This document shows positions 50,300 to 58,723 of a DNA stretch of 64,000 nucleotides, one piece after another; within the stretch, counting starts at the first letter, position 1; each line of letters starts with the position of its first letter. The notes beneath the pieces were generated by a model. The model saw only the letters and a list, made by a program, of their open reading frames with translations. It was not told the origin of the DNA and made no database searches. Position numbers and translations under genes: made by a program. The DNA lies in assembly GCF_000648615.1 (NCBI RefSeq), contig NZ_JFZC01000038.1, forward strand, positions 62,001 through 126,000. The letters are read 5' to 3'. Source of the stretch: Sporolactobacillus terrae DSM 11697. GTDB taxonomy: Bacteria; Bacillota; Bacilli; Bacillales; Sporolactobacillaceae.

Positions 50300-50348
50300 T
50301 AAAAAAGCCCACTATTGTGGAAAAAGCGCTTCTTTTTTGTTGCCGATC
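50300..50348 (-). terminator. Attenuator hairpin in the MFS leader
   Basis: On the minus strand, a stem AAAGAAGC/GCTTTTTT plus an inner CCAC/GTGG pair is followed by a run of T (GGGCTTTTTTATG). It begins about 15 bases after the leader-peptide stop codon. Confidence 0.6.
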
Positions 50349-50375
50349 TTACCAAATACGGATGAAAAATCCCAT
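50349..50375 (-). CDS. Eight-residue leader peptide MGFFIRIW
   Basis: ATG GGA TTT TTC ATC CGT ATT TGG TAA, preceded by an excellent ribosome site (AAAGGAGG, ten to eleven bases before the ATG). It lies between a promoter and a terminator hairpin upstream of a drug-efflux-like gene, the standard layout of ribosome-mediated attenuation. Too short for ordinary gene prediction; called from its context. Confidence 0.7.
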   Translation of the reverse strand: MGFFIRIW

Positions 50376-50408
50376 GAGCAGCAAGCCTCCTTTGATAAAT
50401 ATAATAAA

Positions 50409-50438
50409 AGGGTAACATCACGGGCGGAATGCTGTCAA
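50409..50438 (-). promoter_or_regulatory. Promoter of the MFS leader
   Basis: On the minus strand TTGACA (50438-50433), 18 bases, TACCCT (50414-50409) with an extended-10 TG (TGTTACCCT). It reads into the leader peptide. Confidence 0.65.
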
Positions 50439-50623
50439 TTGGAGACGAAGGTAAGTGACGAGAAAAGGGAGGATCCGCTTGTTTTCTCGCCTTTTTCCCG
50501 CTATCTTAGAATAAGGGGAAAGGGCACTAAGTAAACGTATGCAGCAAAGCAGCCCAATTCAAACTTCAACATCTGAAACAACAAACGTGTAAAATAGATT
50601 GAAACAATTAGGAGCTCGAAGCA

Positions 50624-51997
50624 ATGGCAGCATTCAATATACCTGTGCAAAAAAATCAACAGCTTGAAGTCACCTTCAACGACCTGACTCAAGACGGTTC
50701 CGCCGTGGCCAAGGTCGACGGTTATACACTATTTATTCCCGGTGGACTGCCTGGCGAAAAAGCAAAAATTCAAGTCATCAAAACGAAAAAAGGTTACGGT
50801 TACGGCCGCTTGATTGAACGGACTGAGACAAGTGACCGCCGCACAGAAGCACCATGCCCATACTATCCGCAATGCGGCGGCTGCTCCATTCAACATATCA
50901 GCGCCGCGGGTCAGCTTGCCTACAAACGGGAAATCGTTCAGAGCGCTTTAGAACGGATTGGCGGACTATCCGCTATCCCAGTTGAACCAACGCTTGGCAT
51001 GGACGAACCGTGGCGTTACCGCAACAAAATTCAAGTACCGGTCGCCATACAAAACGGCAAATTCGCCTTCGGTTTTTACAAAACGCGCAGCCACGAGATC
51101 GTCACCATGGATCACTGCATGATCACCGATTCACCGATCGATGAAATCGTACAATCTGCACGCAAGATCGCTGAAGAACATCACATCATGCCCTATGACG
51201 AAACGAAGCATCGCGGCGTGCTGCGCCATGTCATGGCACGCGTTGGCAAGAAAACCGGCGAAGTGATGGTCGTCTTTGTCACGCGCGGCGAAGAACTCCC
51301 GCACCGCAAAACGCTGATTAAGGTACTCACTGAGCGCTATCCGCAGATCAAGTCGATTGCCCAAAATATCAATACAAAGCGCACCAACGCGATTTTCGGC
51401 AACGAAACGAAAACACTCTGGGGCCGTGACACGATCTACGACCAAATTGGCGACGTCACTTTTGCCATTTCGGCGCGATCATTTTTCCAGGTTAACCCTA
51501 CTCAGACCGACGTCCTTTACGGGAAAGCCTTGGAATATGCCGGACTGACCGGAAAAGAAATGGTGATCGATGCCTATTGCGGTATTGGCACGATTTCCCT
51601 GTTTCTTGCAAAACAAGCCAAACACGTCTACGGCGTCGAAATTGTTCCCGAAGCGATCGAGGACGCGCGGAAAAACGCTGAAATCAACAAGATAACTAAC
51701 GCCACCTTTGAGGCGGGTAAATCAGAAGACGTCATCCCCAAATGGCGCGACCAAGGCATTGAACCGGATGTCATTGTCGTTGATCCGCCACGCAAAGGCT
51801 GTGACGCCTCACTGATCGACACAATGATCGCCATGCAGCCGCAGCGGATCGTCTATGTCTCCTGCAACCCGGCAACGCTCGCACGCGATCTGAAACTGCT
51901 GACAGCAGGTGGATTCGAGATCAAAAAAGTGCAGCCTGTGGATATGTTTCCGCAGACGATGCATGTGGAGTTGGTGGTGCAACTCATTTTAAAATAG
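50624..51997 (+). CDS. rlmCD: 23S rRNA (uracil-C5)-methyltransferase RlmCD
   Basis: A 457-residue methyltransferase of the RumA/TrmA family, YefA in Bacillus. It has an N-terminal TRAM domain (QQLEVTFNDLTQDGSAVAKV), Fe-S cysteines (CPYYPQCGGCSIQH), the SAM region [25 protein letters not shown], and the catalytic Cys in [11 protein letters not shown]. RlmCD methylates U747 and U1939 of 23S rRNA in Bacillus. Length is complete. A diverged second copy of its last third lies at 52991-53425. Confidence 0.95.
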   Translation: MAAFNIPVQKNQQLEVTFNDLTQDGSAVAKVDGYTLFIPGGLPGEKAKIQVIKTKKGYGYGRLIERTETSDRRTEAPCPYYPQCGGCSIQHISAAGQLAYKREIVQSALERIGGLSAIPVEPTLGMDEPWRYRNKIQVPVAIQNGKFAFGFYKTRSHEIVTMDHCMITDSPIDEIVQSARKIAEEHHIMPYDETKHRGVLRHVMARVGKKTGEVMVVFVTRGEELPHRKTLIKVLTERYPQIKSIAQNINTKRTNAIFGNETKTLWGRDTIYDQIGDVTFAISARSFFQVNPTQTDVLYGKALEYAGLTGKEMVIDAYCGIGTISLFLAKQAKHVYGVEIVPEAIEDARKNAEINKITNATFEAGKSEDVIPKWRDQGIEPDVIVVDPPRKGCDASLIDTMIAMQPQRIVYVSCNPATLARDLKLLTAGGFEIKKVQPVDMFPQTMHVELVVQLILK

Positions 51998-52007
51998 TAG
52001 AAAACTT

Positions 52008-52027
52008 GCCCAGTCTTAAGACTGGGC
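52008..52027 (+). terminator. Short hairpin after rlmCD
   Basis: GCCCAGTC pairs with GACTGGGC around TTAA; only a weak T stretch (TAAAGTCTTT) follows. The AT-rich gap to 52200 has TATAAT at 52173-52178 but no well-spaced -35. Confidence 0.55.
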
Positions 52028-52215
52028 TAAAGTCTTTAAGTGGCACTTAATTTAATAGGGGTTGGAAATTTGTGATTGTAACGGCACAATTATTTCGGAG
52101 CCTGTTTTCTTCTTAAGTGTTATAAGCACCTGAACATCTACTCTATTGTATGATAATTCTTTTTGAATGAATTATAATAAAAGTAAAGGTATTGGTAGGA
52201 GGAGGGCTGGATAAA

Positions 52216-52461
52216 ATGAAATGGCAAGAAGCGAGGGAGCTATTTCCAAATCAGTTTCTTTTGGTTTCAATTCTTGATTATCATGAAGAAGGTGACAAGA
52301 AAATTGTTGATGAAGTAGCCCCAATAAGAACCATTTCCGAAAAGGATGCAAACAAAGAATTCTTCCGTGCTAAAGAAGGAACTATTGTTTATCACACATC
52401 TAATGAAGAATTTGTAATTTACATTCGCAGAGATCCTTTAATGAAAGTGAGAAGAATCTAA
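52216..52461 (+). CDS. Small hypothetical protein paired with retropepsin-like protease
   Basis: About 81 residues: KWQEARELFPNQFLLVSIL, ISEKDANKEFFRAKEG and a C-terminal strand FVIYIRRDPLMKVRRI. It starts at ATG 52216 after AGGAGGAGGG. Its stop overlaps the protease start by one base, so the pair is co-translated. This pair occurs together in other Firmicutes to my knowledge; its role is not known. Base composition is clearly more AT-rich than rlmCD, suggesting recent acquisition. Confidence 0.8.
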   Translation: MKWQEARELFPNQFLLVSILDYHEEGDKKIVDEVAPIRTISEKDANKEFFRAKEGTIVYHTSNEEFVIYIRRDPLMKVRRI

Positions 52462-52838
52462 TGAAGCTTTCATATGATGGGCAACTTATTACAACAACTC
52501 TTTATGTGGAATTTCGTGGAATGGCAGTAGAAATTAATGATGTAATTGTCGATACAGGATCTTCTCATACAGTAATTAACCCGGATATTTTGGAGAAAAT
52601 TGGGGTTAGATATGAAAATGGGGACGTGATTTATGAAGCTTATGGGATAGGTGGAACTGTTCCGTTTTATACAAAAGTTATGGACAATATTAAAATTGAT
52701 ACATTTTCTATTAAGAATTTTGAAATAGATATAGGAATGTTGCCTAATAATCACAATGGATTACTAGGGTTAGATATTTTAAAATCATATAACTTTACAA
52801 TTGACCTAGAAAACTTGGAGTTAAATCCTTCGAATTAA
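52461..52838 (+). CDS. Retropepsin-like aspartyl protease family protein
   Basis: A 125-residue protein with the aspartyl-protease pattern: VIVDTGSSHTVINPDIL (residues about 29-45; catalytic DTGSS) and the later GLLGLDILKSYNFTIDL. As a single-domain retropepsin it should act as a dimer. No signal peptide or membrane segment is visible, so it is probably cytoplasmic. It follows the small partner gene with a one-base overlap. Very AT-rich for this region. Confidence 0.85.
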   Translation: MKLSYDGQLITTTLYVEFRGMAVEINDVIVDTGSSHTVINPDILEKIGVRYENGDVIYEAYGIGGTVPFYTKVMDNIKIDTFSIKNFEIDIGMLPNNHNGLLGLDILKSYNFTIDLENLELNPSN

Positions 52839-52840
52839 AG

Positions 52841-53006
52841 TTTGGTGCCTGTCAGAGCGACCGAGCTTAGGTCGTAACATTTAGCGGGTGGGATTCCCGT
52901 CGAGTAAGGTTAGCCACCCACTCGTAGCGAGTTTTGGAGGATAGGAGGTAACTCCTATCTTTAAGCGTAAACAGTTAGATGATTCGATAAGTGACAGGCA
53001 CCGAAA
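52841..53006. mobile_element. Structured element with terminal inverted repeats
   Basis: GGTGCCTGTCA (52844-52854) and TGACAGGCACC (52992-53002) form 11-bp perfect inverted ends, nearly 14 with TTT/AAA flanks. The inside holds several hairpins: CGACC/GGTCG, GGGTGG/CCACCC, CTCG/CGAG and GATAGGAG-GTAA-CTCCTATC. No protein is encoded. It resembles a REP/MITE-like or non-autonomous transposon end; I could not assign a family. Its right end directly abuts the rlmCD fragment. Confidence 0.65.
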
Positions 53007-53425
53007 TGACTATTTCATTATGCCTCGCTCAAAAAGCAGGACATGTTTATGGGGTTGAAATTGTTCCTGAAGCGATAGAAGATGCAAAGAAGAATGCCGA
53101 ATTAAATCAAATAACAAATGCCACTTTTAAAGCAGGACAAGCAGAAAAAGTCATCCCAGAATGGTATGATCAAGGGATAAAAGCTGATGTCATTGTCGTA
53201 GATCCTCCGCGAAAAGGCTGCGATGAAGCCCTTCTTCAAACCATGATCGACATGAAACCGAAACGAATTGTGTATGTGTCTTGTAATCCAGCGACATTGG
53301 CAAGGGATTTAAAAGTGTTAGAAGCAGGTGGATTTAAGACTGTTGAAGTGCAGCCGGTGGACATGTTTCCGCAGAAGATGCATGTGGAGACGGTCGCACT
53401 GCTACAAAGGAATTTGTCTAACTAA
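53007..53425 (+). pseudogene. C-terminal fragment of a second rlmCD-like gene
   Basis: About 138 codons homologous to the last part of Rlm[42 protein letters not shown] and [20 protein letters not shown] are recognisable, with the catalytic Cys retained. The TRAM, Fe-S and most of the SAM region are missing. Codon use is AT-rich and the sequence differs from the intact local gene, so it is not a recent duplicate but comes from a related species. It starts exactly at the end of the structured element. Confidence 0.9.
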
Positions 53426-53692
53426 AAAATAAATCTCTCAGTCAAAATAAACAATTCCGATTCCGCCCCTGATTTCGTGAAAAAAATTTTCCAATTTCGG
53501 GGTCCTTTCTCTACTATCACTTGCCCTGCCTTGATTTTGCCTTCAACCAACTTTCTGAAGACTTTTAGCAAAGTTAGGAGCTTGAACCCCAGATCATATT
53601 TTTAAAATATTGGTAAGTTAAATTGTGAATAATTAGGATAACATTAAGTACCATCCCGGTGTTTCAAGTTAATTTTGACAGGTCACCGATCA
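53426..53692. other. Intergenic remnant between rlmCD fragment and cotA
   Basis: A minus-strand frame of about 58 codons (53422-53598; KAGQVIVEKGPRNWKIFFT, ESELFILTERFIF) has no start codon and looks like a gene fragment that I cannot identify. Nothing else is evident. Confidence 0.4.
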
Positions 53693-55231
53693 TTATCGGA
53701 TAACAATATATGGTCTCATCATCTCATAATCCTCGTGCTCCAAGATATGGCAGTGCCATATATATAACCCGGTAAATGGTCCGAACTGCATGATTATTCG
53801 AGTAACTTGCTTCGGATTAGCTCGAACGGTATCTTTCCATCCTCGTTCTTGTGGTTCTGGTGGCATTGCCGGACCTGTATAGTCGATAACCTTCTCCTTG
53901 TTAAACGTATCAACATCGAAATTTCTTCGGTCAAGTATTTGAAAATCAATTAAGTGAAGATGAATTGGGTGTGAATCATCAGTTACGTTGATGAGGTACC
54001 ATATTTCGGTTGCCCCTAATTTTGGATTTTCTGATATGGGTGCATCCCATGGTTTATGATCCAATAGCATCCATTCACGACCGTACTGATCCATAGTATC
54101 ATTTAAAGTTAGGTATCTTATCCTCGAAACTGACTGTTCTTTTGTTTTTGGAACAGGTATCATATGAGCCGGAATTGTACTCGTGTCAACACTTGATAAA
54201 GGAAGAGTTACTCTAAATTGCATCACTTGACCAACCGTATTTGGATCCGGTTTGTCACCCCCTGGAAAGGGAGCGGGGGCATCATTTGTCATGATAATAT
54301 TCTTCCCTTCTAAATTGGTAAAATCAATGATCACATCTGCCCTTTCTGCAGGGGCTAACATGATTTCCTTGATACCAATTGGATAGTCCAACAACCCTCC
54401 ATCAGTCGCAATTTGATACATAAGTTGTCCAGAATCAAGCTTAATCCTATAGAAACGCGTGTTGGATGCGTTTAAAAGCCTAAAGCGGTATTTACGTGGT
54501 TCCACTTTTAAATAAGGCCATACTTTACCATTTACGAGAATCGTATCCCCAATAAATTCAGGAGTAATCGACGTTTCTAATTCAGGAATCGGTTTCTCTG
54601 GTTGCTTCGGGTAGTAAAGCGAACCATCCTTATTAAATGTTCGGTCTTGAATCATAAGAGGAATCTCATAGTTCCCACTCGGTAAATTCAATGAACGTTC
54701 CCGATTTTCTCTGATAAGATAGAATCCTGCTAAACCTGCATAAATATTTAGCCGCGTAATACCAAGCGTATGGTCATGATACCATAACGTGCAGGCATGA
54801 TTGCAATTATCATATCGATATATTTGCTTTCTAAAATATGGCCCCACGTGTTTGAAGCCCTTTGTAAACCAAGCCTCTGGGTAGCCATCGCTTTCCCATT
54901 CAACGCAAGCACCGTGTACGTGCACGACTGTTCTTACATCAGGCACGTCCTGATGGGCACCATGAACCGTATAATCGATTGGAAAAAGATGCTTATCAGG
55001 AAGATTGTTCATCCATTTAATCAACACTTTTTCGCCACGTTCGACTTCAATTGTAGGCCCTGGATAGCCATCTTCGTACCCCCAAACAGTTGAGTCATTT
55101 AACTGACGATGAAGTGATTGACGGAATTCAGTCATAGTTACTTCGTAATAAGTATAAAACGGATCTTTCCATCGAGGTTTTAAAATAGGTGGGATGGGTA
55201 GTTCGTCTACAAATTTAGAGAGAATCATCAT
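53693..55231 (-). CDS. cotA: Spore coat multicopper oxidase CotA (laccase)
   Basis: A 512-residue multicopper oxidase with the CotA layout and no signal peptide. Copper motifs: VVHVHGACVEW (His104/106), LWYHDHTLG (His152/154), SHPIHLHLI (about residue 418) and the type-1/3 site HCHILEHEDYEMM near the C-terminus. Family pieces YEDGYPGPTIEV and LVNGKVWPY are conserved. CotA oxidises phenolics and bilirubin and makes the brown spore pigment. The start MMILSK follows AAGGAGATGA. Codon use is more AT-rich than the core genes, as in Bacillus cotA. Confidence 0.95.
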   Translation of the reverse strand: MMILSKFVDELPIPPILKPRWKDPFYTYYEVTMTEFRQSLHRQLNDSTVWGYEDGYPGPTIEVERGEKVLIKWMNNLPDKHLFPIDYTVHGAHQDVPDVRTVVHVHGACVEWESDGYPEAWFTKGFKHVGPYFRKQIYRYDNCNHACTLWYHDHTLGITRLNIYAGLAGFYLIRENRERSLNLPSGNYEIPLMIQDRTFNKDGSLYYPKQPEKPIPELETSITPEFIGDTILVNGKVWPYLKVEPRKYRFRLLNASNTRFYRIKLDSGQLMYQIATDGGLLDYPIGIKEIMLAPAERADVIIDFTNLEGKNIIMTNDAPAPFPGGDKPDPNTVGQVMQFRVTLPLSSVDTSTIPAHMIPVPKTKEQSVSRIRYLTLNDTMDQYGREWMLLDHKPWDAPISENPKLGATEIWYLINVTDDSHPIHLHLIDFQILDRRNFDVDTFNKEKVIDYTGPAMPPEPQERGWKDTVRANPKQVTRIIMQFGPFTGLYIWHCHILEHEDYEMMRPYIVIR

Positions 55232-55350
55232 TCATCTCCTTAATAACAGACCGTAATGTCAACATGTTTCTATAAATAAATCCTTGATTTAAAAGCAAGT
55301 CATGAGTATCAAAGGTTTAATCATCTGAGGGCGACTGAATAAAAGTCGTT

Positions 55351-55392
55351 TTAAAATCGTTTAAATGGATGACTTTGATCCTTTTGATCCAT
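55351..55392 (-). CDS. Possible 13-residue peptide upstream of cotA
   Basis: MDQKDQSHPFKRF, with GGAGG six bases before the ATG, lies about 120 bases before cotA on the same strand. The ribosome site is strong, but the peptide is too short to judge. It may be the relic of a coat gene or a leader. Confidence 0.35.
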   Translation of the reverse strand: MDQKDQSHPFKRF

Positions 55393-55399
55393 GGTAACC

Positions 55400-55790
55400 T
55401 CCTATAGAAATAATTTTCTTCTATAGAATGTTTATGTTGTTCACGACAAATATAGTAAAAAAGTGGTAAAAAGTTGTTTGCTTTCAGCACAGGTAAGCGT
55501 CAAACCCTGCACACCTTCTGCACAGGCCAGTGCGGTTATCTACAGTGTTGTGGAGACAGCGAAAGAAAACGGATTGAATCCCTTCAAGTATCTGTCTTGC
55601 CTTTTTCATCCACGAATCTGATGGAACAACTTCTCGGTCAACAGCCATCCCGGAAGATTGTCGCGTCTCCTCATCTGCTAAATAAATCATATAACGAATC
55701 CCCATCTGGTTACAGGTGGGGACTATTGACGCTTACCGTTGTACCCTCAATGATTAACTTATTTAATGGAATTTCTGGTTGAATAGGACC
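55400..55790. other. Intergenic stretch with weak reading frames
   Basis: A 73-codon minus frame (55484-55705; MGIRYMIYLADEETRQSSG) and an overlapping plus frame are present, but neither has a ribosome site or recognised motifs. I see nothing I can support. Confidence 0.4.
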
Positions 55791-56735
55791 TTATGATGAG
55801 GTCACCTCTCCACCATTAACATGAATGGTTTGGCCAGTAACAAATCTGGAATCGTCGGAGGCAAGAAAGACGTACGCTGGCGCAAGCTCAAATGGTTGGG
55901 CCATTCTCCGCATCGGATTACTGGCACCCAATATCGCGACCTGATCTGCAGAATACGTTGACGGCTGGAGCGGAGTCCAGGTTGATCCTGGTGCTACAGC
56001 ATTGACCCGAATTCCCTTACCTATAAGATTATTGGCCAAAGCACGAGTAAAGCCAATATTCGCTGCCTTCGTTGATGTGTAATCAATCAATTGTGCAGGA
56101 CCTTCAAAAGCCACAACCGAAGATGTATTAATAATTGAGCTACCTGGTTTCAAATGGGGAAGCGCCGCTCGAGTTGTGTAAAAATGAGAATAGATATTCA
56201 CTTTACAGGTGTCATCGAATTGCTCGTCTGTGATATCGAGTAAACTTGGTTGCTGGAACTGGATACCCACGTGGTTAACAAGAATATCCAGTCGTCCAAA
56301 TGATTGAATCGTTTGTTCCACGTTGGAGATACATTGAATTTTATCCCGGACATCACCTGGCAATAGAATGCAGCGCTTGCCGAGTTGTTCGATCCGTGCT
56401 TTTGTTCGGTTTGCATCCTCATGTTCATCTAAGTATGAAATAGCAACATCTGCGTCTTCTTTAGCAAACGCAATCGCTACAGCTGCTCCGATACCACTGT
56501 CCCCACCTGTGATGAGGGCGACTTTTCCTGTTAACTTCCCACTCCCTTTATAGTTCGGATTTTCAATAATGGGTCGGGGGACCATCAGTCCTTCCACGCC
56601 CGGTTGTCGAAGTTGACGTTGTTCAGGGACATTAATCGGAATTTCCTCATAGCGAGTTATGACCCCGTAATTTGGATACATTGGATAATTTCCATTGGTG
56701 ATACTCTTCTGATTTTTTTGCTCATCCTGCTCCAT
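55791..56735 (-). CDS. SDR oxidoreductase, YhdF/YhxC-like
   Basis: A 314-residue short-chain dehydrogenase with the long N-terminal extension typical of the YhdF/YhxC/GspDH-like group. Cofactor loop TGGDSGIG (about residues 76-83), NHVG instead of the common NAG/NVG motif, catalytic Ser in INTSSVVAF and YTSTK (YxxxK). The C-terminal [12 protein letters not shown] is standard. Such enzymes are often stress-induced or sporulation-linked; the substrate is unknown. AT-rich. Confidence 0.9.
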   Translation of the reverse strand: MEQDEQKNQKSITNGNYPMYPNYGVITRYEEIPINVPEQRQLRQPGVEGLMVPRPIIENPNYKGSGKLTGKVALITGGDSGIGAAVAIAFAKEDADVAISYLDEHEDANRTKARIEQLGKRCILLPGDVRDKIQCISNVEQTIQSFGRLDILVNHVGIQFQQPSLLDITDEQFDDTCKVNIYSHFYTTRAALPHLKPGSSIINTSSVVAFEGPAQLIDYTSTKAANIGFTRALANNLIGKGIRVNAVAPGSTWTPLQPSTYSADQVAILGASNPMRRMAQPFELAPAYVFLASDDSRFVTGQTIHVNGGEVTSS

Positions 56736-56905
56736 TGGAGACCTCCTTGCCTTAATAGAAAATACCCTTTTACATTATGTTACATGGGCGTACCCAGTGC
56801 ATGTTTCAATCCACAATTGTTTACAGCTTGATGAAAGAAGTACTTGCTCTTTATGAGAAGTCGCTGAATAAGGTGTATTAAGAAGTTTAAGAGGAGGTTA
56901 TTCGC

Positions 56906-57073
56906 TTGTTTCAATATAGTCCTGAAGTCAAATTATTACTCGTGAATTTTTCAGATGAAAAAGTAGAGATGCTCTATAATGACAATCCTTACACGTGGCC
57001 AATGCCGTTAATAGGACCAAGACCGCCTTATTATGCTAATCCTCGTTACGTACAAACCTATCCCATCCTCTAA
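56906..57073 (+). CDS. Small Tyr/Pro-rich protein, unknown function
   Basis: A 55-codon frame from TTG 56906 (MFQYSPEVKLLLVNFSDEKV) with a strong ribosome site (GAGGAGG, eight bases upstream). The C-terminal half is rich in Tyr, Pro and Asn (WPMPLIGPRPPYYANPRYVQ), like small coat or germination-type proteins. Its position near cotA and a YhdF-like SDR would fit a spore role, but that is inference. Confidence 0.55.
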   Translation: MFQYSPEVKLLLVNFSDEKVEMLYNDNPYTWPMPLIGPRPPYYANPRYVQTYPIL

Positions 57074-57086
57074 AGGGGATAGTAAA

Positions 57087-57442
57087 ATGTATTTAGTTTT
57101 ATTCACCTATAATTTATTGTGTAATAACACGGGTCTTGGATGTAGACTATGGACCTGCTCTGGGAATTTATATAATAGGGCTAGGACTTGTCAAAGGATG
57201 GCGTACTAAGGAATTAAAAGATGTCTTTAATTTTAGAAAGACTAAATATTTGTATGAAAAATATAGATCTAAAGATTCTTTAATGGAGTATTTGTCTCTA
57301 TTCCTAGTTATTTTTAAACTCTCTTTTAATCAGTAATACGTCTTACACTGCTTTTGAATATATTTGGCTTTTCTTTCTTGTTGCAGCATTATATCGCTTT
57401 ATATTTTGGGGTATAACACGAGCAATCAGGACTGGAAACTAA
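57087..57442 (+). pseudogene. Frameshifted small membrane protein
   Basis: Three pieces in different frames read as one protein: an ATG-started hydrophobic piece (MYLVLFTYNLL, after AAGGGGAT), then VDYGPALGIYIIGLGLVKGW with a charged middle (KDVFNFRKTKYLYEKYRSK), and finally FEYIWLFFLVAALYRFIFWG ending ITRAIRTGN. At least two frameshifts separate them. Family not recognised. Confidence 0.55.
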
Positions 57443-57610
57443 CTTAACCGTGTAAAAGCCAATGTTCAATGAGATGACAATATATAAAAATACTATAAAT
57501 ATGATTTATGTACTTAACTACACTACATATAAGACCGTAAATCATATTATTCCATTGAAGGGCCATTTAATAGAATAAGGCGAAAGGAGAATCCTCTCCT
57601 GTTAAAGAAA

Positions 57611-57639
57611 CAGAGGGCAGATTTTTTTTCTGCCCTCTG
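57611..57639. terminator. Terminator at the end of the SDR gene
   Basis: CAGAGGGCAGA pairs perfectly with TCTGCCCTCTG around a T-rich loop; AT-rich flanks on both sides. Confidence 0.8.
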
Positions 57640-57644
57640 TACCT

Positions 57645-58544
57645 TTAGTTGCTGAAGTAATGTCCTTTTTCGAGATCTGGAATGAGCTTAGGATGCACTG
57701 GCTGCCATCCCAAGCGTTCCTGAGTCAGCGCACTCGACGTTGGGTTGTCAGCCGACACAAAGGCGCCGAGCCATCCGAAGTGGGCGTCCGCCTCCTCGCG
57801 GGAAATGCTGACCACCGGCAGGTTCAGGTGACGACCGATGACACCGGCGATGTCACGGAATGGCACTCCCTCATCAGTGACCCCGTGCAGCCGTGAACCC
57901 CCTGGGGCGGCTTCCACAGCCAACCGGAACAGACGCGCCGCATCGAGGCGATGAACGGCCGGCCAGCGGTTGTAACCGTCGCCGATGTAGGCCGAGACGC
58001 CTTTGTCGCGAGCAATGCCGATCAAGCTCGATACGAAGCCGTGATCGCCAAGGCCATGAACGGAAGGTGCGAGACGGACGAGCGATGACCGTACCCCACG
58101 CTCAGCCAGCGCGATAACCACGTTCTCCGCTTCGCCCCTGGGTACTGAGTTGTCGACCACATCCTTTTCCGTCCCGATTTGCCCTGGCGGGAGTACGTAT
58201 GTGAGCATCAATGTTCCCGAGGTGATCACGAACGGTTTGCCTGTACCCTCAAGCACTTCCCCCATTGCCTTGACGGCGCGTAGGTCGTCTGAGATCGCCT
58301 TGCCGTAGTCTGAGAAGTCGTGCTTAAATGCTAGATGAATGACGCCGTCCGCAGCAGAGGCACCGCTGCGAAGGCTGTCAAGATCGTCGAGGGAACCGCG
58401 GTGCACCTCGGCCCCTTCAACTTTTAATGTATCGGCAGATTTGTCTGAACGAGCAAGGCCAATGACCTGATGCCCTGCCTCGATGAGTTCACGGACAACT
58501 GCAGTTCCGATGAATCCTGTCGCTCCTGTAACAAAAACACGCAT
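57645..58544 (-). CDS. SDR/NAD-dependent epimerase-like reductase (GC-rich)
   Basis: A 299-residue extended SDR: MRVFVTGATGFIGTAVVREL gives the GxxGxxG loop (residues 7-13). The usual YxxxK is not seen at the expected place, where VITSGTLMLTY occurs, as in atypical NAD(P)-binding family members. Codon use is markedly GC-rich against its AT-rich surroundings, indicating transfer from a high-GC donor. The start follows AAAGGAGGTAAG. It is divergent from a TetR-type gene and probably repressed by it. Confidence 0.88.
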   Translation of the reverse strand: MRVFVTGATGFIGTAVVRELIEAGHQVIGLARSDKSADTLKVEGAEVHRGSLDDLDSLRSGASAADGVIHLAFKHDFSDYGKAISDDLRAVKAMGEVLEGTGKPFVITSGTLMLTYVLPPGQIGTEKDVVDNSVPRGEAENVVIALAERGVRSSLVRLAPSVHGLGDHGFVSSLIGIARDKGVSAYIGDGYNRWPAVHRLDAARLFRLAVEAAPGGSRLHGVTDEGVPFRDIAGVIGRHLNLPVVSISREEADAHFGWLGAFVSADNPTSSALTQERLGWQPVHPKLIPDLEKGHYFSN

Positions 58545-58621
58545 GTTCTTACCTCCTTTGGATATTTCTATAAAGATGTTCGGCTACAAAAAGAATTATA
58601 CAACACAGAATTAACAAAGTA

Positions 58622-58643
58622 AACTAATTTAATTAAATTGGTT
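58622..58643. promoter_or_regulatory. TetR-type operator between divergent genes
   Basis: AACTAATTT-AATT-AAATTGGTT is a 22-bp near-perfect palindrome in the 179-base divergent intergenic region, able to overlap both promoters. The adjacent TetR-type protein is the likely binder. Confidence 0.65.
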
Positions 58644-58723
58644 AATTTAATAATCAATGTAAAATACGTTTGTGATAACAAAGCGATGTCGGTATAATAT
58701 AACTGTCAAAGGAGGTTTCATTC

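Noticed and set aside
52841..53006. Group II intron fragment
   Set aside because: No domain V signature or intron-encoded protein; too short and with inverted ends.
55484..55705. 73-codon minus frame
   Set aside because: No ribosome site and an overlapping plus frame; composition not gene-like.
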